Assembly: GCF_024171865.1 (NCBI RefSeq) | Contig: NZ_JAMTCN010000010.1 | Location: forward strand, 81,639 to 145,638 | Direction of reading: 5' to 3' | Source: Prauserella aidingensis | Lineage (GTDB): Bacteria > Actinomycetota > Actinomycetes > Mycobacteriales > Pseudonocardiaceae | Length of the DNA stretch: 64,000 nucleotides | In this document: positions 29,015 to 37,150 of the stretch, in pieces | How positions within the stretch are numbered: the first letter of the stretch is position 1 | Layout: the number at the start of each line of letters is the position of its first letter | Notes under the pieces: generated by a model | Seen by the model: only the letters and a program-made list of their open reading frames with translations | What the model was told of the DNA's origin: nothing | The model's database searches: none | Position numbers and translations under genes: made by a program

Positions 29015-29073
29015 TGTCCGGCCGTCGCGGTCGCCCGCGAGCCGCCGCCCGATCGACGAAAGGACCCGCACGC

Positions 29074-30321
29074 GTGCCCTCCGCCGCCGAGACCGCCATC
29101 CAACCCGGCCGGACCCACACGACCCGGGTGGTGACGGCCGCCGCGGTGGCCCTGGCACTGACCGCTCCCGGGCAGACGGCGGCGATGTCGGTGTTCATCG
29201 ACCCGATCATCGAGGACCTGGGGCTGTCGAGGTCACTCGTGTCCACCGCGTACCTGATCGGGTCGCTCTCGGGAACCGTCGTCCTGCCGTTCCTGGGCCG
29301 TCTCATCGATCGCTACGGACCTCGTCGCATCATGGCGACGATCGCGGCGTGCTTCGGGCTCATCCTCGTCGTGGGCAGCGCCGCGGCCGAGATCACCGGG
29401 TTGACCGCGGCGTTCATCGGTGTCCGGGTCGGCGGCCAGGGCGCGCTCAACCTCGTCGCGACGACCACGGTCGCGGTCTACGTGCACCGGCGCCGGGGAT
29501 TCGCGATCGGCCTCAGCTCCGCCATCGGCACGGCCGGGATCTCCCTGGCGCCGGTACTGCTCGAACGACTGATCGCGGTCGCCGACTGGCGCGCGGTGTG
29601 GATCGGCGAAGGCATCGCGGTGTGGCTGCTGGTCATCCCCGCCGCGCTGGTGCTGCTCCCCCGCACACCGCCCCCGCCGCCCCGCGACACGGACCCGGGT
29701 GACCGCCACCGCGGACCACTGCCCACTGTGGACTGGACTCGCGGTCAGGCCATGCGCACGGGCATGTTCTGGGCCGTCGCCGCGGGCGTCGCCGTGTGCT
29801 CGCTCGTCACGACCGGACTGAACTTCCATCAGGTTTCCCTGCTGGGCGAACGGGGCCTGACGGCGACCGAGGCCGCCGCCACGTTCCTGCCGCAGACCAT
29901 CGCAGGCCTGATCACCACGTTCGGCCTCGGCTGGCTGGCCGACCGGTTCTCCGACCGGGTACTGATCGTGTTGACCATGCTCGTGCTCGCCATGGCGACC
30001 GTCGGCGCCGGATGGGTGACCCCGGGCTTCACGGCCGTGCTCTACGGCGTCGCGCTCGGTGCCTGCGCGAACGGTGTCCGCACCCTCGAGGCGGTGGCGT
30101 TCCCCCGGTGCTTCGGACTCGGCCACCTCGGAGCCATCCGCGGCGTCGTGCATTCGATCACCGTGGGCGCATCGGCGTTCGGCCCGCTGCTCGTGGCCGT
30201 CGGTCACGACGCCGCCGACACCTACCGCCCCATCCTCCTGATGCTGACCGCACTGCCCGTCGCCGTCGCGGTCGCGGCCGTTCTGGTGCGCACGCCACCG
30301 CCGGCACCACCGCAGCGGTGA
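29074..30321 (+). CDS. MFS transporter
   Basis: This 415-residue, twelve-helix major facilitator has motif A after helix 2 (GRLIDRYGPRRIMA) and its degenerate copy in the second half (LGWLADRFSDRVLIVL). The first helix region (APGQTAAMSVFIDPIIEDLGLSRS) resembles the oxalate/formate and monocarboxylate porter type. The Pro-rich central loop (PRTPPPPPRD) joins the halves. GTG 29074 has AAAGGA ten bases upstream; the frame also opens earlier. It is divergent from merR. The substrate is unknown. Confidence 0.85.
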   Translation: MPSAAETAIQPGRTHTTRVVTAAAVALALTAPGQTAAMSVFIDPIIEDLGLSRSLVSTAYLIGSLSGTVVLPFLGRLIDRYGPRRIMATIAACFGLILVVGSAAAEITGLTAAFIGVRVGGQGALNLVATTTVAVYVHRRRGFAIGLSSAIGTAGISLAPVLLERLIAVADWRAVWIGEGIAVWLLVIPAALVLLPRTPPPPPRDTDPGDRHRGPLPTVDWTRGQAMRTGMFWAVAAGVAVCSLVTTGLNFHQVSLLGERGLTATEAAATFLPQTIAGLITTFGLGWLADRFSDRVLIVLTMLVLAMATVGAGWVTPGFTAVLYGVALGACANGVRTLEAVAFPRCFGLGHLGAIRGVVHSITVGASAFGPLLVAVGHDAADTYRPILLMLTALPVAVAVAAVLVRTPPPAPPQR

Positions 30322-30476
30322 ACCACCTCACACGCCACCTCACGCCACAGGCCGCGCCGCGGACTCCCCAAGGGGTGACGCGACGAACGCGCACGTCTGC
30401 ACCACGGCCGGCGGCACAGCCACAGAACCGGGCGCAGATCACATCGGACGTGGGTCACATTTCCCGCGATACTTCC

Positions 30477-30494
30477 CTTACGTAACGGTAGAGT
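30477..30494 (+). promoter_or_regulatory. MerR-regulon motif, site C
   Basis: CTTACGTAACGGTA (30477-30490) is identical over 14 bases to site B and is followed by the -10-like TAGAGT (30489-30494). No -35 is visible at the normal distance, as expected of an activator-dependent promoter. It lies 83 bp upstream of the SulP gene. Confidence 0.62.
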
Positions 30495-30576
30495 CGTCTT
30501 CGTTCGGTACGAGCCCCGTCGACGCGGCTCCCTCTCTTTCTCTCTTCTTCCGCACTCCTTCTCACGAAAGAAGCTG

Positions 30577-32067
30577 ATGTCACTTCCTGCTGCCCTGCGC
30601 CCGAAAATCGGCCGCCCGACCTGGCTGTCACCGCGCATCCTGCGCACCGAGGCCCTCTCCGGCCTGGTCGTGGCCCTGGCCCTGATCCCCGAAGCCGTGT
30701 CCTTCTCGATCATCGCCGGCGTGGACCCGCGGGTCGGCCTGTTCGCGTCGTTCACCATGGCGGTCGCCATCGCCTTCACCGGCGGCAGGCCCGCCATGAT
30801 CTCCGCCGCCACCGGCGCTATCGCGCTCGTACTCGCCCCGCTGGCACGTGAGTACGGCGTCGAGTACCTGTTCGCGGCGGTCGTCCTGGGCGGGCTGTTG
30901 CAGGTCCTGCTCGCCGGTGCGGGGGTCGCACGGCTGATGCGGTTCCTGCCTCGCAGCGTCATGGTGGGTTTCGTCAACGCGCTGGCGATCCTCATCTTCA
31001 CCGCGCAGCTGCCGTACCTCGTCGACGTGCCGTGGCAGGTCTACCCGTTGCTCGCCGTAGGCCTGGCGATCATGGTCGGACTGCCCAAGCTCATCAAGGC
31101 CGTCCCGGCGCCGCTGGTGGCGATCGTCGTGCTCACCATCTTCACCGTGAGCGCGGGCGTCGCCGTGCCGACGGTCGGCGACCAGGGTGACCTGCCCGAC
31201 AGCCTGCCGATCCTCGGCGTGCCCGCCGTCCCGTTCACGTTCGAGACGCTCACGATCATCGCGCCGTACGCCTTCGCGATGGCCCTCGTCGGGCTGATGG
31301 AATCGCTGATGACGGCCAAGCTCGTCGACGACATCACCGACACGCACTCCGACAAGACCCGCGAGTCGTGGGGCCAGGGCATCGCCAACATCGTCACCGG
31401 CTTCTTCGGCGGCATGGGCGGCTGCGCCATGATCGGCCAGACGATGATCAACGTGAAGTCGGGTGCCCGCACGCGCGCCTCGACGTTCCTCGCGGGCGTG
31501 TTCCTGCTGATCCTCGTGGTCGCGCTCGGCCAGATCGTCGGGCTCATCCCGATGGCGGCACTCGTCGGTGTCATGATCATGGTCGCGGTCGGGACGTTCG
31601 ACTGGCACAGCATCCACCCGAAGACGCTGATGCGGATGCCGAAGAGTGAGACCACCGTCATGGTGGCGACCGTCGGCGTGACCGTCGCCACCCACAACCT
31701 CGCGATCGGCGTGGTCGTCGGAGTACTCGTGGCCATGGTGCTGTTCGCCCGCCGGGTGGCGCACCTGGTGTCGGTGGAGAGCGTGCTCGACCCCGACGGC
31801 ACGACGAAGATCTACCACGTCACGGGCCAGTTGTTCTTCGCCTCCAGCAACGACCTGGTGTTCCAGTTCGACTACGCCAGCGACCCGTCGAACGTCGTCA
31901 TCGACCTCTCCGACGCGCACGTCTGGGACGCCTCCACGGTCGCCTCGCTCGACGCCATCACGACGAAGTACGAGGCACGCGGCACGACGGTCACGATCAC
32001 CGGCATGAACGACGACAGCGAGAAGCGGCACGCCACGCTGGCGGGCAACCTGAGCGGGGCGCACTGA
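30577..32067 (+). CDS. SulP-family anion transporter with STAS domain
   Basis: This 496-residue SLC26/SulP transporter carries sulfate, bicarbonate or another anion across the cytoplasmic membrane. The membrane part (residues 1-385) contains GLVVALALIPEAVSFSIIAGVDPRVGLFAS, the family signature, and MTAKLVDDITDTHSDKTRE, a conserved cytoplasmic loop. A C-terminal STAS domain (about 400-480) follows: GQLFFASSNDLV, then VVIDLSDAHVWDASTVASLD. Length is normal. The promoter carries site C of the MerR motif, and a strong hairpin follows the stop codon. The transported ion cannot be told from sequence. Confidence 0.92.
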   Translation: MSLPAALRPKIGRPTWLSPRILRTEALSGLVVALALIPEAVSFSIIAGVDPRVGLFASFTMAVAIAFTGGRPAMISAATGAIALVLAPLAREYGVEYLFAAVVLGGLLQVLLAGAGVARLMRFLPRSVMVGFVNALAILIFTAQLPYLVDVPWQVYPLLAVGLAIMVGLPKLIKAVPAPLVAIVVLTIFTVSAGVAVPTVGDQGDLPDSLPILGVPAVPFTFETLTIIAPYAFAMALVGLMESLMTAKLVDDITDTHSDKTRESWGQGIANIVTGFFGGMGGCAMIGQTMINVKSGARTRASTFLAGVFLLILVVALGQIVGLIPMAALVGVMIMVAVGTFDWHSIHPKTLMRMPKSETTVMVATVGVTVATHNLAIGVVVGVLVAMVLFARRVAHLVSVESVLDPDGTTKIYHVTGQLFFASSNDLVFQFDYASDPSNVVIDLSDAHVWDASTVASLDAITTKYEARGTTVTITGMNDDSEKRHATLAGNLSGAH

Positions 32068-32084
32068 CCGGCGTTCCCGTGCGG

Positions 32085-32120
32085 TCGGGTCGGGGCGGGC
32101 CATGGCTCGCCCCGACCCGA
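32085..32120 (+). terminator. Hairpin terminator behind the SulP gene
   Basis: TCGGGTCGGGGCG (32085-32097) pairs perfectly with CGCCCCGACCCGA (32108-32120) over a 10-base loop, 18 bp after the SulP stop. The stem lies across the first possible start codon of the helD frame, which argues that the true helD start is further downstream. Confidence 0.8.
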
Positions 32121-32129
32121 TGTCCTACT

Positions 32130-32147
32130 CTTACGTGACGGAAGGGT
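32130..32147 (+). promoter_or_regulatory. MerR-regulon motif, site D
   Basis: CTTACGTGACGGAA (32130-32143) matches sites B and C at 12 of 14 positions. The hexamer at the -10 position is poor (AAGGGT). It lies 34 bp before the preferred helD start and just behind the SulP terminator. Confidence 0.45.
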
Positions 32148-32176
32148 TCCATCCACGGTTCGGCCAGGAGGTGGCG

Positions 32177-34294
32177 TTGACCGGCGCGCGCACGAGTGAC
32201 GAGGAGCAGGAACACCACGCCCTGTCCGAGACGCTCAACCTGCTGAGCAAGGAGCGGGACCGACTCTCCGCCGACATCGACAAGGCCGCGGGCGACATCG
32301 ACGCCCGCAAGAAGCACCTGTGGGACAACCTCCGGGACATGGACTTCGCCGAGAAGGCCAACTATCGCGGCGAGGTCGACCTGTCGATCAAGATGACCGA
32401 ACACGCGCAGATGTTGCACAAGCGGGTCGAGAAGCTGCTGCAGTCGCCGTATTTCGGTCGCGTCGACTTCCACACCGACGGTGAGGACGACGCCGCAACG
32501 CACTACATCGGCGTACACAACTTCTCGCACCCCGAGACCCAGGAGATCGTGATCCACGACTGGCGGGCACCCGTGTCCAGCCTGTTCTACGACTACGAGA
32601 CCGGACCCGCCTCCTACGAGACGCCGAAGGGCACCGCCCACGGCGAGATCACGCGCAAACGGCAGTACAAGATCTCCGGCGGGCGCCTGGAGTACATGTT
32701 CGACAGTGCGCTCAACATCGGCGACGAGATCCTGCAACGCGAGCTCGGCCAGTCGGCCGACGACCGCATGAAGAACATCGTCGCCACCATCCAGCGCGAA
32801 CAGAACGCGGTGATCCGCAACGACACCGCCGACGTGCTGATCCTGCAGGGCGTCGCGGGCTCAGGGAAGACGTCGATCGCACTGCACCGGGTGGCGTTCC
32901 TGCTCTACCGCTTCAAGGACACGCTTACCTCCGACAACGTCATGATCCTTTCGCCCAACAAGGTGTTCGGTGACTACATCGCCGACGTCCTGCCCGAACT
33001 GGGCGAGGAGCGGGTCGCCGAAATCGACTTCGACAGGATCGCGAGCAGGTTCCTCGACAAGCTCACCGGCTACGAGACGTTCAGCGAGCAGGTGGTCAAG
33101 CTCCTCGACCGCGTCGACGACGCGGCCGCCGAGCGCATGCGGTTCAAAGCCATCCCCGAGTTCGTCGCGAGCCTCGACGAGTGGATCGCCTCCATCGCCG
33201 ACGAGTTCACCCCGGCCGAGATCGCGCAGAAGAGCAAGCGGCTGTCCGAGGACTGGGTGGCCGACGCGTTCACGGACGCCAGGGCCATGCCGATCTTCAC
33301 GCGGCTCGACCACGTGGCCGACACCGCGGTGCACCTGCTGAAGAACGAGGTGCGCGACCGCGGCGGCACATGGAGCGCGGCCGACACCAACGGTGTCCGC
33401 AAGCAGGTGCGGGCGATGCTGCCCTACAAGGACGCATTCGCCGTCTACAAGGCCTTCTACGAGGCCGACGGCGACCGGCGGACCATGTTCAAACCGCTGG
33501 CCAAGAAGAAAATCGAGTACTCGGACGTGTTCCCGCTGATCTACACGATGATCAGGACGTCCCGGCAGGAGACGTTCGGCCACATCCGCCACCTGCTGGT
33601 CGACGAGATGCAGGACTACACGGCCGTCCAGTACGCCGTGCTGCGGGAACTGTTCTCGTGCCAGATGACGATCCTCGGCGACTCCAACCAGTCGGTGAAC
33701 CCGTTCAGCTCGTCGTCACCGGCCACGATCCACGACATCTTCCCCGCCGCGGACCGCCTCGAACTGTGCAAGAGCTACCGCTCCACCGCCGAGATCACCG
33801 AGTTCGCCCAGAACATCTCCCGCAACGACAAGCTGGAGCCCATCGAGCGGCACGGCCCGCTGCCCCAGGTCGTCGCCTGCGACGACCAGCATGCGGAGAT
33901 CCTCGACATCATCGACCGGCACGCCCGCAGCGACCACCGGTCGCTCGGCATCATCTGCAAGACGGTCGCCCAGGCCGAGGCCGTGCACCGCGCCGTGACC
34001 GACGCCGGTGTCGAGGCGACCCTGCTCGACTACGACAGCACGGCGTTCGGCAGCGGCATCGTCATCACCTCGGCGCATATCTCCAAGGGCCTGGAGTTCG
34101 ACCGCGTGATCGTTCCGGACGCCGACGAGGACAACTACGCCGACGACATGGACCGGTGCATGCTCTACATCGCCTGCACCAGGGCCATGCACGAACTCCA
34201 CCTCACCCACGAGCACCAGCTGTCGGCACTCCTGGCGTTCACGGCGGATCCCGACGTCGCCACCGTCACCCGGCAGGTGGAGCCGGTCGGCTGA
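32177..34294 (+). CDS. helD: HelD-like RNA polymerase-associated helicase
   Basis: This is a 705-residue UvrD-like ATPase of the HelD family, which binds RNA polymerase and releases it from stalled or DNA-bound complexes; actinobacterial relatives (HelR) also protect it from rifamycins. A charged coiled coil (about residues 10-70) would reach into the secondary channel. The bipartite ATPase shows Walker A GVAGSGKTS with Lys231, the motif LLVDEMQDYTAVQYAVL, and ITSAHISKGLEFDRVI near the end. The frame is open from 32102, but I choose TTG 32177 because AGGAGG lies five bases before it and because the terminator and promoter motif fill the space upstream. It is probably a member of the MerR regulon. 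Confidence 0.9.
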   Translation: MTGARTSDEEQEHHALSETLNLLSKERDRLSADIDKAAGDIDARKKHLWDNLRDMDFAEKANYRGEVDLSIKMTEHAQMLHKRVEKLLQSPYFGRVDFHTDGEDDAATHYIGVHNFSHPETQEIVIHDWRAPVSSLFYDYETGPASYETPKGTAHGEITRKRQYKISGGRLEYMFDSALNIGDEILQRELGQSADDRMKNIVATIQREQNAVIRNDTADVLILQGVAGSGKTSIALHRVAFLLYRFKDTLTSDNVMILSPNKVFGDYIADVLPELGEERVAEIDFDRIASRFLDKLTGYETFSEQVVKLLDRVDDAAAERMRFKAIPEFVASLDEWIASIADEFTPAEIAQKSKRLSEDWVADAFTDARAMPIFTRLDHVADTAVHLLKNEVRDRGGTWSAADTNGVRKQVRAMLPYKDAFAVYKAFYEADGDRRTMFKPLAKKKIEYSDVFPLIYTMIRTSRQETFGHIRHLLVDEMQDYTAVQYAVLRELFSCQMTILGDSNQSVNPFSSSSPATIHDIFPAADRLELCKSYRSTAEITEFAQNISRNDKLEPIERHGPLPQVVACDDQHAEILDIIDRHARSDHRSLGIICKTVAQAEAVHRAVTDAGVEATLLDYDSTAFGSGIVITSAHISKGLEFDRVIVPDADEDNYADDMDRCMLYIACTRAMHELHLTHEHQLSALLAFTADPDVATVTRQVEPVG

Positions 34295-34378
34295 GTCGGG
34301 CACAGGCACCGCCCGGGCACAGTCGCCCCCAACGCGGGCGGGATGCTATACACCCGCCCCGCAACCGAAGGTGAGCAC

Positions 34379-35098
34379 GTGAGCATGCGCTTCAAGGAAC
34401 TCGACTGGCAGCGGACGCCGATCGGCGAGCTGTCGCTGCGGGTACGCCACGACCCCACGCTCGACCGCGAGGTCCACGAGATCAAGCTCGGCGACGAGTT
34501 CCTCATGTCCAGCCTCTTCACCGTGTCGGAGACCGAACTGGGCAGCCGTGCCATGGCGAAGCTCGACGGGGCGGATCTCGACGTGGCCGTGGGCGGACTC
34601 GGGCTCGGCTGCACCGCACAGGCGGTGCTGGCCGACGACCGGGTGGCGTCCCTCGTCGTGGTCGACGCCCTCGCGCCGGTGATCGACTGGCACGAACGCG
34701 GCCTGCTGCCTGCGGGCACACAGCTCACCGAGGATCCGCGGTGCCGGTTCGTCCACGGCGACTTCTTCGCCATGGTCTCCTCGGGTCAGGGATTCGACCC
34801 GGAGCAGCCGGGTCGCCGGTTCGACGCCGTCGTCGTCGACATCGACCACTCGCCGCGGCACGTGCTGGACCCGAGCCACGCCGACTTCTACCTGCCCGAC
34901 GGGCTCGCCGCCCTCCGCGCGCGGCTGCGCCCCGGCGGGGTGTTCGCCCTCTGGTCCGACGACCCGCCGGACGACGAGTTCACCGCGACGCTCGACGAGC
35001 AGTTCACGGACGTCACCGCGGAGGTCGTGACCTTCGACAATCCCCTACGGCGCAGCGAGGCCACCAGCACCGTCTACCTGGCCCGCTCTCCGCACTGA
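34379..35098 (+). CDS. Class I methyltransferase/spermidine-synthase-like protein
   Basis: This 239-residue protein with a Rossmann fold resembles spermidine synthases and related SAM-dependent enzymes. The nucleotide-binding loop is VAVGGLGLGCTAQAVL (about residues 70-85), followed by the acidic VVVDALAPVIDWH and the motif DAVVVDIDHSPRHVLDP. The N-terminal strand-rich part (ELDWQRTPIGELSLRVR) is like the small domain of spermidine synthases, but the polyamine-binding residues cannot be confirmed by eye. I take the GTG at 34379; ATG 34385 is equally possible. It is 84 bp behind helD and convergent with the next gene. Confidence 0.75.
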   Translation: MSMRFKELDWQRTPIGELSLRVRHDPTLDREVHEIKLGDEFLMSSLFTVSETELGSRAMAKLDGADLDVAVGGLGLGCTAQAVLADDRVASLVVVDALAPVIDWHERGLLPAGTQLTEDPRCRFVHGDFFAMVSSGQGFDPEQPGRRFDAVVVDIDHSPRHVLDPSHADFYLPDGLAALRARLRPGGVFALWSDDPPDDEFTATLDEQFTDVTAEVVTFDNPLRRSEATSTVYLARSPH

Positions 35099-35135
35099 CC
35101 GGCCGGTTTCCCGAGAACTCCGCTGCCGCCGGTCA
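35096..35135. terminator. Inverted repeat over convergent stop codons
   Basis: TGACCGGC (35096-35103) pairs with GCCGGTCA (35128-35135) over a 24-base loop. It contains the stop codons of both convergent genes and may act as a bidirectional terminator. Confidence 0.45.
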
Positions 35136-36089
35136 GAGCTTGACGGTCATCACGACGGGCCGGTGATCGGAGGCGGTCACGTCGCGGCGGTCTCCGGGCT
35201 GATCGGTGACGGACGGGGAGTCGCCGTCGCCCGTGGTGACCTCGGTGACCGCGTCGGCGAGGGCGTGGCTGACGAGCAGGTGGTCGATGAGTTCGCGGCG
35301 GCCGCGGTACACCCGCGAGTACCGCTGCTGCTCGGGAATGAGCGGCGCGACGTTCCAGAGCCGGTGGGCATCGCCCTTGTCGGAGCGCTCGTAGCCCGCG
35401 GTGCCGAACTCCGAGCCGCCCGGGCCGAGCAGGATTTGCGTGGTCGCGGCCTGCGGTTCGTCGTTCAGGTCGCCCGCCACGACGACGGCCCGGTCCGTCC
35501 CGTCCCCGTCCAGCAGCGCGTCGACCTCGGCCCGGACGGTGGCGGCCTCGGCGGCGCGGCGGTGCAGGGCGTAGACGGCGTACCGGGCGCGCTCTCCCTC
35601 GTCCCGCGGTGTGAACCGGCCGCCCGGGTAGGTCAGCAGTTTGGATTTCAGGTGCGCCGCGACGACGTCGATCGACCGGCCACCGGCCCGCACGCGCACC
35701 CGCAGCGCGGGCCGTCCCGTCGCCGCGATGCGCTCGCCGCCGTCGTCGACCCGCGCTCCCCCGAGTTCGGCGGGGAAGGCGGAGAACTTCTCGACCCTGG
35801 TCAGTGCCCGTTTGGACAGGAAACCGACGCGGATACCGCGCCCGTCCGGTTCGGCGAGTTCGGTGCGCCAGGTTCCGTCGAGCCGCTGCTCCAGGTCGTC
35901 GAGCCGCTGCTCCAGGTCGTCGAGCGCCTCCGGGTCACCGATCTCCTGCACCGACAGCACCTCGGGGCCCAGCGTCCCGATCATCTCGGCGAGTCCGTCG
36001 AGTTTCTCGTCGTACTCGCTCTTGGTCGGCGGGCCGTCGCCGGTGCCCGGGCGGAAGAGGTTCTCGAGGTTCCACGTGCCGATCCGCAT
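35133..36089 (-). CDS. Endonuclease/exonuclease/phosphatase (EEP) family protein
   Basis: This 318-residue metal-dependent phosphodiesterase fold has the standard motif series: MRIGTWNLENLF (Asn in the first strand), VQEIGD (the Glu that binds metal), VVAAHLKSK (His), VVAGDLNDEP (GDxN) and, at the end, VTASDHRPVVM (SDH). Such proteins cleave nucleic acids or phosphate esters; the substrate is open. The ATG at 36089 gives the usual start; the frame runs 41 codons further without coding character. Within the coding sequence a 7-residue unit (DDLEQRL) is tandemly duplicated by a 21-bp repeat. No signal peptide is visible. Confidence 0.85.
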   Translation of the reverse strand: MRIGTWNLENLFRPGTGDGPPTKSEYDEKLDGLAEMIGTLGPEVLSVQEIGDPEALDDLEQRLDDLEQRLDGTWRTELAEPDGRGIRVGFLSKRALTRVEKFSAFPAELGGARVDDGGERIAATGRPALRVRVRAGGRSIDVVAAHLKSKLLTYPGGRFTPRDEGERARYAVYALHRRAAEAATVRAEVDALLDGDGTDRAVVVAGDLNDEPQAATTQILLGPGGSEFGTAGYERSDKGDAHRLWNVAPLIPEQQRYSRVYRGRRELIDHLLVSHALADAVTEVTTGDGDSPSVTDQPGDRRDVTASDHRPVVMTVKL

Positions 36090-36147
36090 ACGCGCGACGG
36101 TGACAGCGCCGGGCAACCGCGGGGCAACGCCGACGTGAACCGCAGCC

Positions 36148-36282
36148 GTGGTCCGGACGGCTAGCGTCGTCGACCACGAACGGCGTTCCTGGGCGCTGAA
36201 CGCGCTCGGCACGGGCGACGTGGACGGCTACCTCGGCGACACGCTCACCGTCCCCGCGGGCGCCGAACTGGCGGCGCGCTGA
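36148..36282 (+). pseudogene. Possible gene remnant or small ORF
   Basis: A frame of about 44 codons from GTG 36148 to TGA 36282 has good actinobacterial codon bias and ends DVDGYLGDTLTVPAGAELAAR. It has no ribosome site and lies between two minus-strand genes, so it may be the C-terminal remnant of a lost gene. I do not recognise it. Confidence 0.25.
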
Positions 36283-36325
36283 CGTTCCACCACGGTGCGT
36301 CCACTCCGGAGCCGTGGCAGGGTCG

Positions 36326-36694
36326 CTACTGTCCCGATCGGACGGTAATGCCCGCAACCTCGGCGATGCGGGCCGCGTTCGCGTGTCCCCACTCGCCGAG
36401 CGGTTCGAGTACGCGGTTCAGGGACTCGCCGAACTCCGTGGTGGCGTACTCGACGTGCGGCGGCACGACCGGGTGGACGGTCCGGGAGACGAGGCCGTGC
36501 TCCTCGAGTTCGCGAAGCTGCGGGAGCACCTTCTCCGTGATCGGTTCCAGGCGACGGCGGAGCTCGGAGAACCGCAACGTGCCGTGCTCGGCCAGCTCCC
36601 GGATGATCAGCGGTTTCCACGCGGAACCGGTGCTGGAGCTGGGCGCCCGGTGGGCGGGCTCGCCCGCGGAGGCCGTGGCGTGCAGTCCCGTCAC
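36326..36694 (-). CDS. HxlR-family regulator
   Basis: This is a 122-residue winged-helix regulator of the HxlR type. The family signature SAWKPLIIRELAEHGTLRFSELRRRL, then ITEKVLPQLRELEEHGLVSRT and YATTEFGESLNRVLEPLGEWG, covers nearly the whole chain. The usual Cys before the WKP motif is absent; the family often uses it as a redox sensor. I start at GTG 36694, giving normal HxlR length. The minus-strand frame stays open to 36946, but that stretch is coding on the plus strand. It therefore overlaps the divergent small gene by about 20 bp at the 5' ends. Confidence 0.8.
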   Translation of the reverse strand: MTGLHATASAGEPAHRAPSSSTGSAWKPLIIRELAEHGTLRFSELRRRLEPITEKVLPQLRELEEHGLVSRTVHPVVPPHVEYATTEFGESLNRVLEPLGEWGHANAARIAEVAGITVRSGQ

Positions 36695-36965
36695 GATCTT
36701 CGACGACCTGGCCGACCGCGTGGAATACGGCCGGCACGACGATCCGACGTCAGCGCTCGATTCCGTACTCGCCTCGCTCACGCACCTGGCCTCCGCGTCG
36801 CGGGACCGCGGCCTCGACAGCTCGGCCCTCGACGAACTGCTCCGCTGGGTCCGCGACGCCGCGCAGACCGGGTACGGGAAGGACGAGATCAGCCGCATCG
36901 TCGACACCATGTGGCGCCCACAGCCCGACCACGCCGAGCCGGCCATGGGGACTCTCCCGAGGTGA
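36675..36965 (+). CDS. Small acidic helical protein of unknown function
   Basis: A 96-residue frame with strong third-position GC bias from about 36690 onward begins at GTG 36675, or possibly GTG 36720. The product is mostly helical: VTIFDDLADRVEYG, SALDSVLASLTHLASAS, ALDELLRWVRDAAQTGYGKDEI. There are no membrane segments. I do not recognise the family. It overlaps the 5' end of the divergent hxlR gene, so the two promoters must interfere or lie inside each other. It is the last gene before the defence island. Confidence 0.6.
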   Translation: MACSPVTIFDDLADRVEYGRHDDPTSALDSVLASLTHLASASRDRGLDSSALDELLRWVRDAAQTGYGKDEISRIVDTMWRPQPDHAEPAMGTLPR

Positions 36966-37150
36966 CCGTGTCAACCGTTCCTCGGCGAGCGGCTTCCGGC
37001 CGGACGGCGGGCCGCTGATCGACGGAGGCGGCGAAATTATTACAGAACGCTGACGACACGGACACGGTGAATAACAACCGGTAGCCGCCATCCGATGTAC
37101 TGCGCAGGGCCGGACCACGGCCGGAAGCATGGCCGCGGGCCGAAGGAGAG

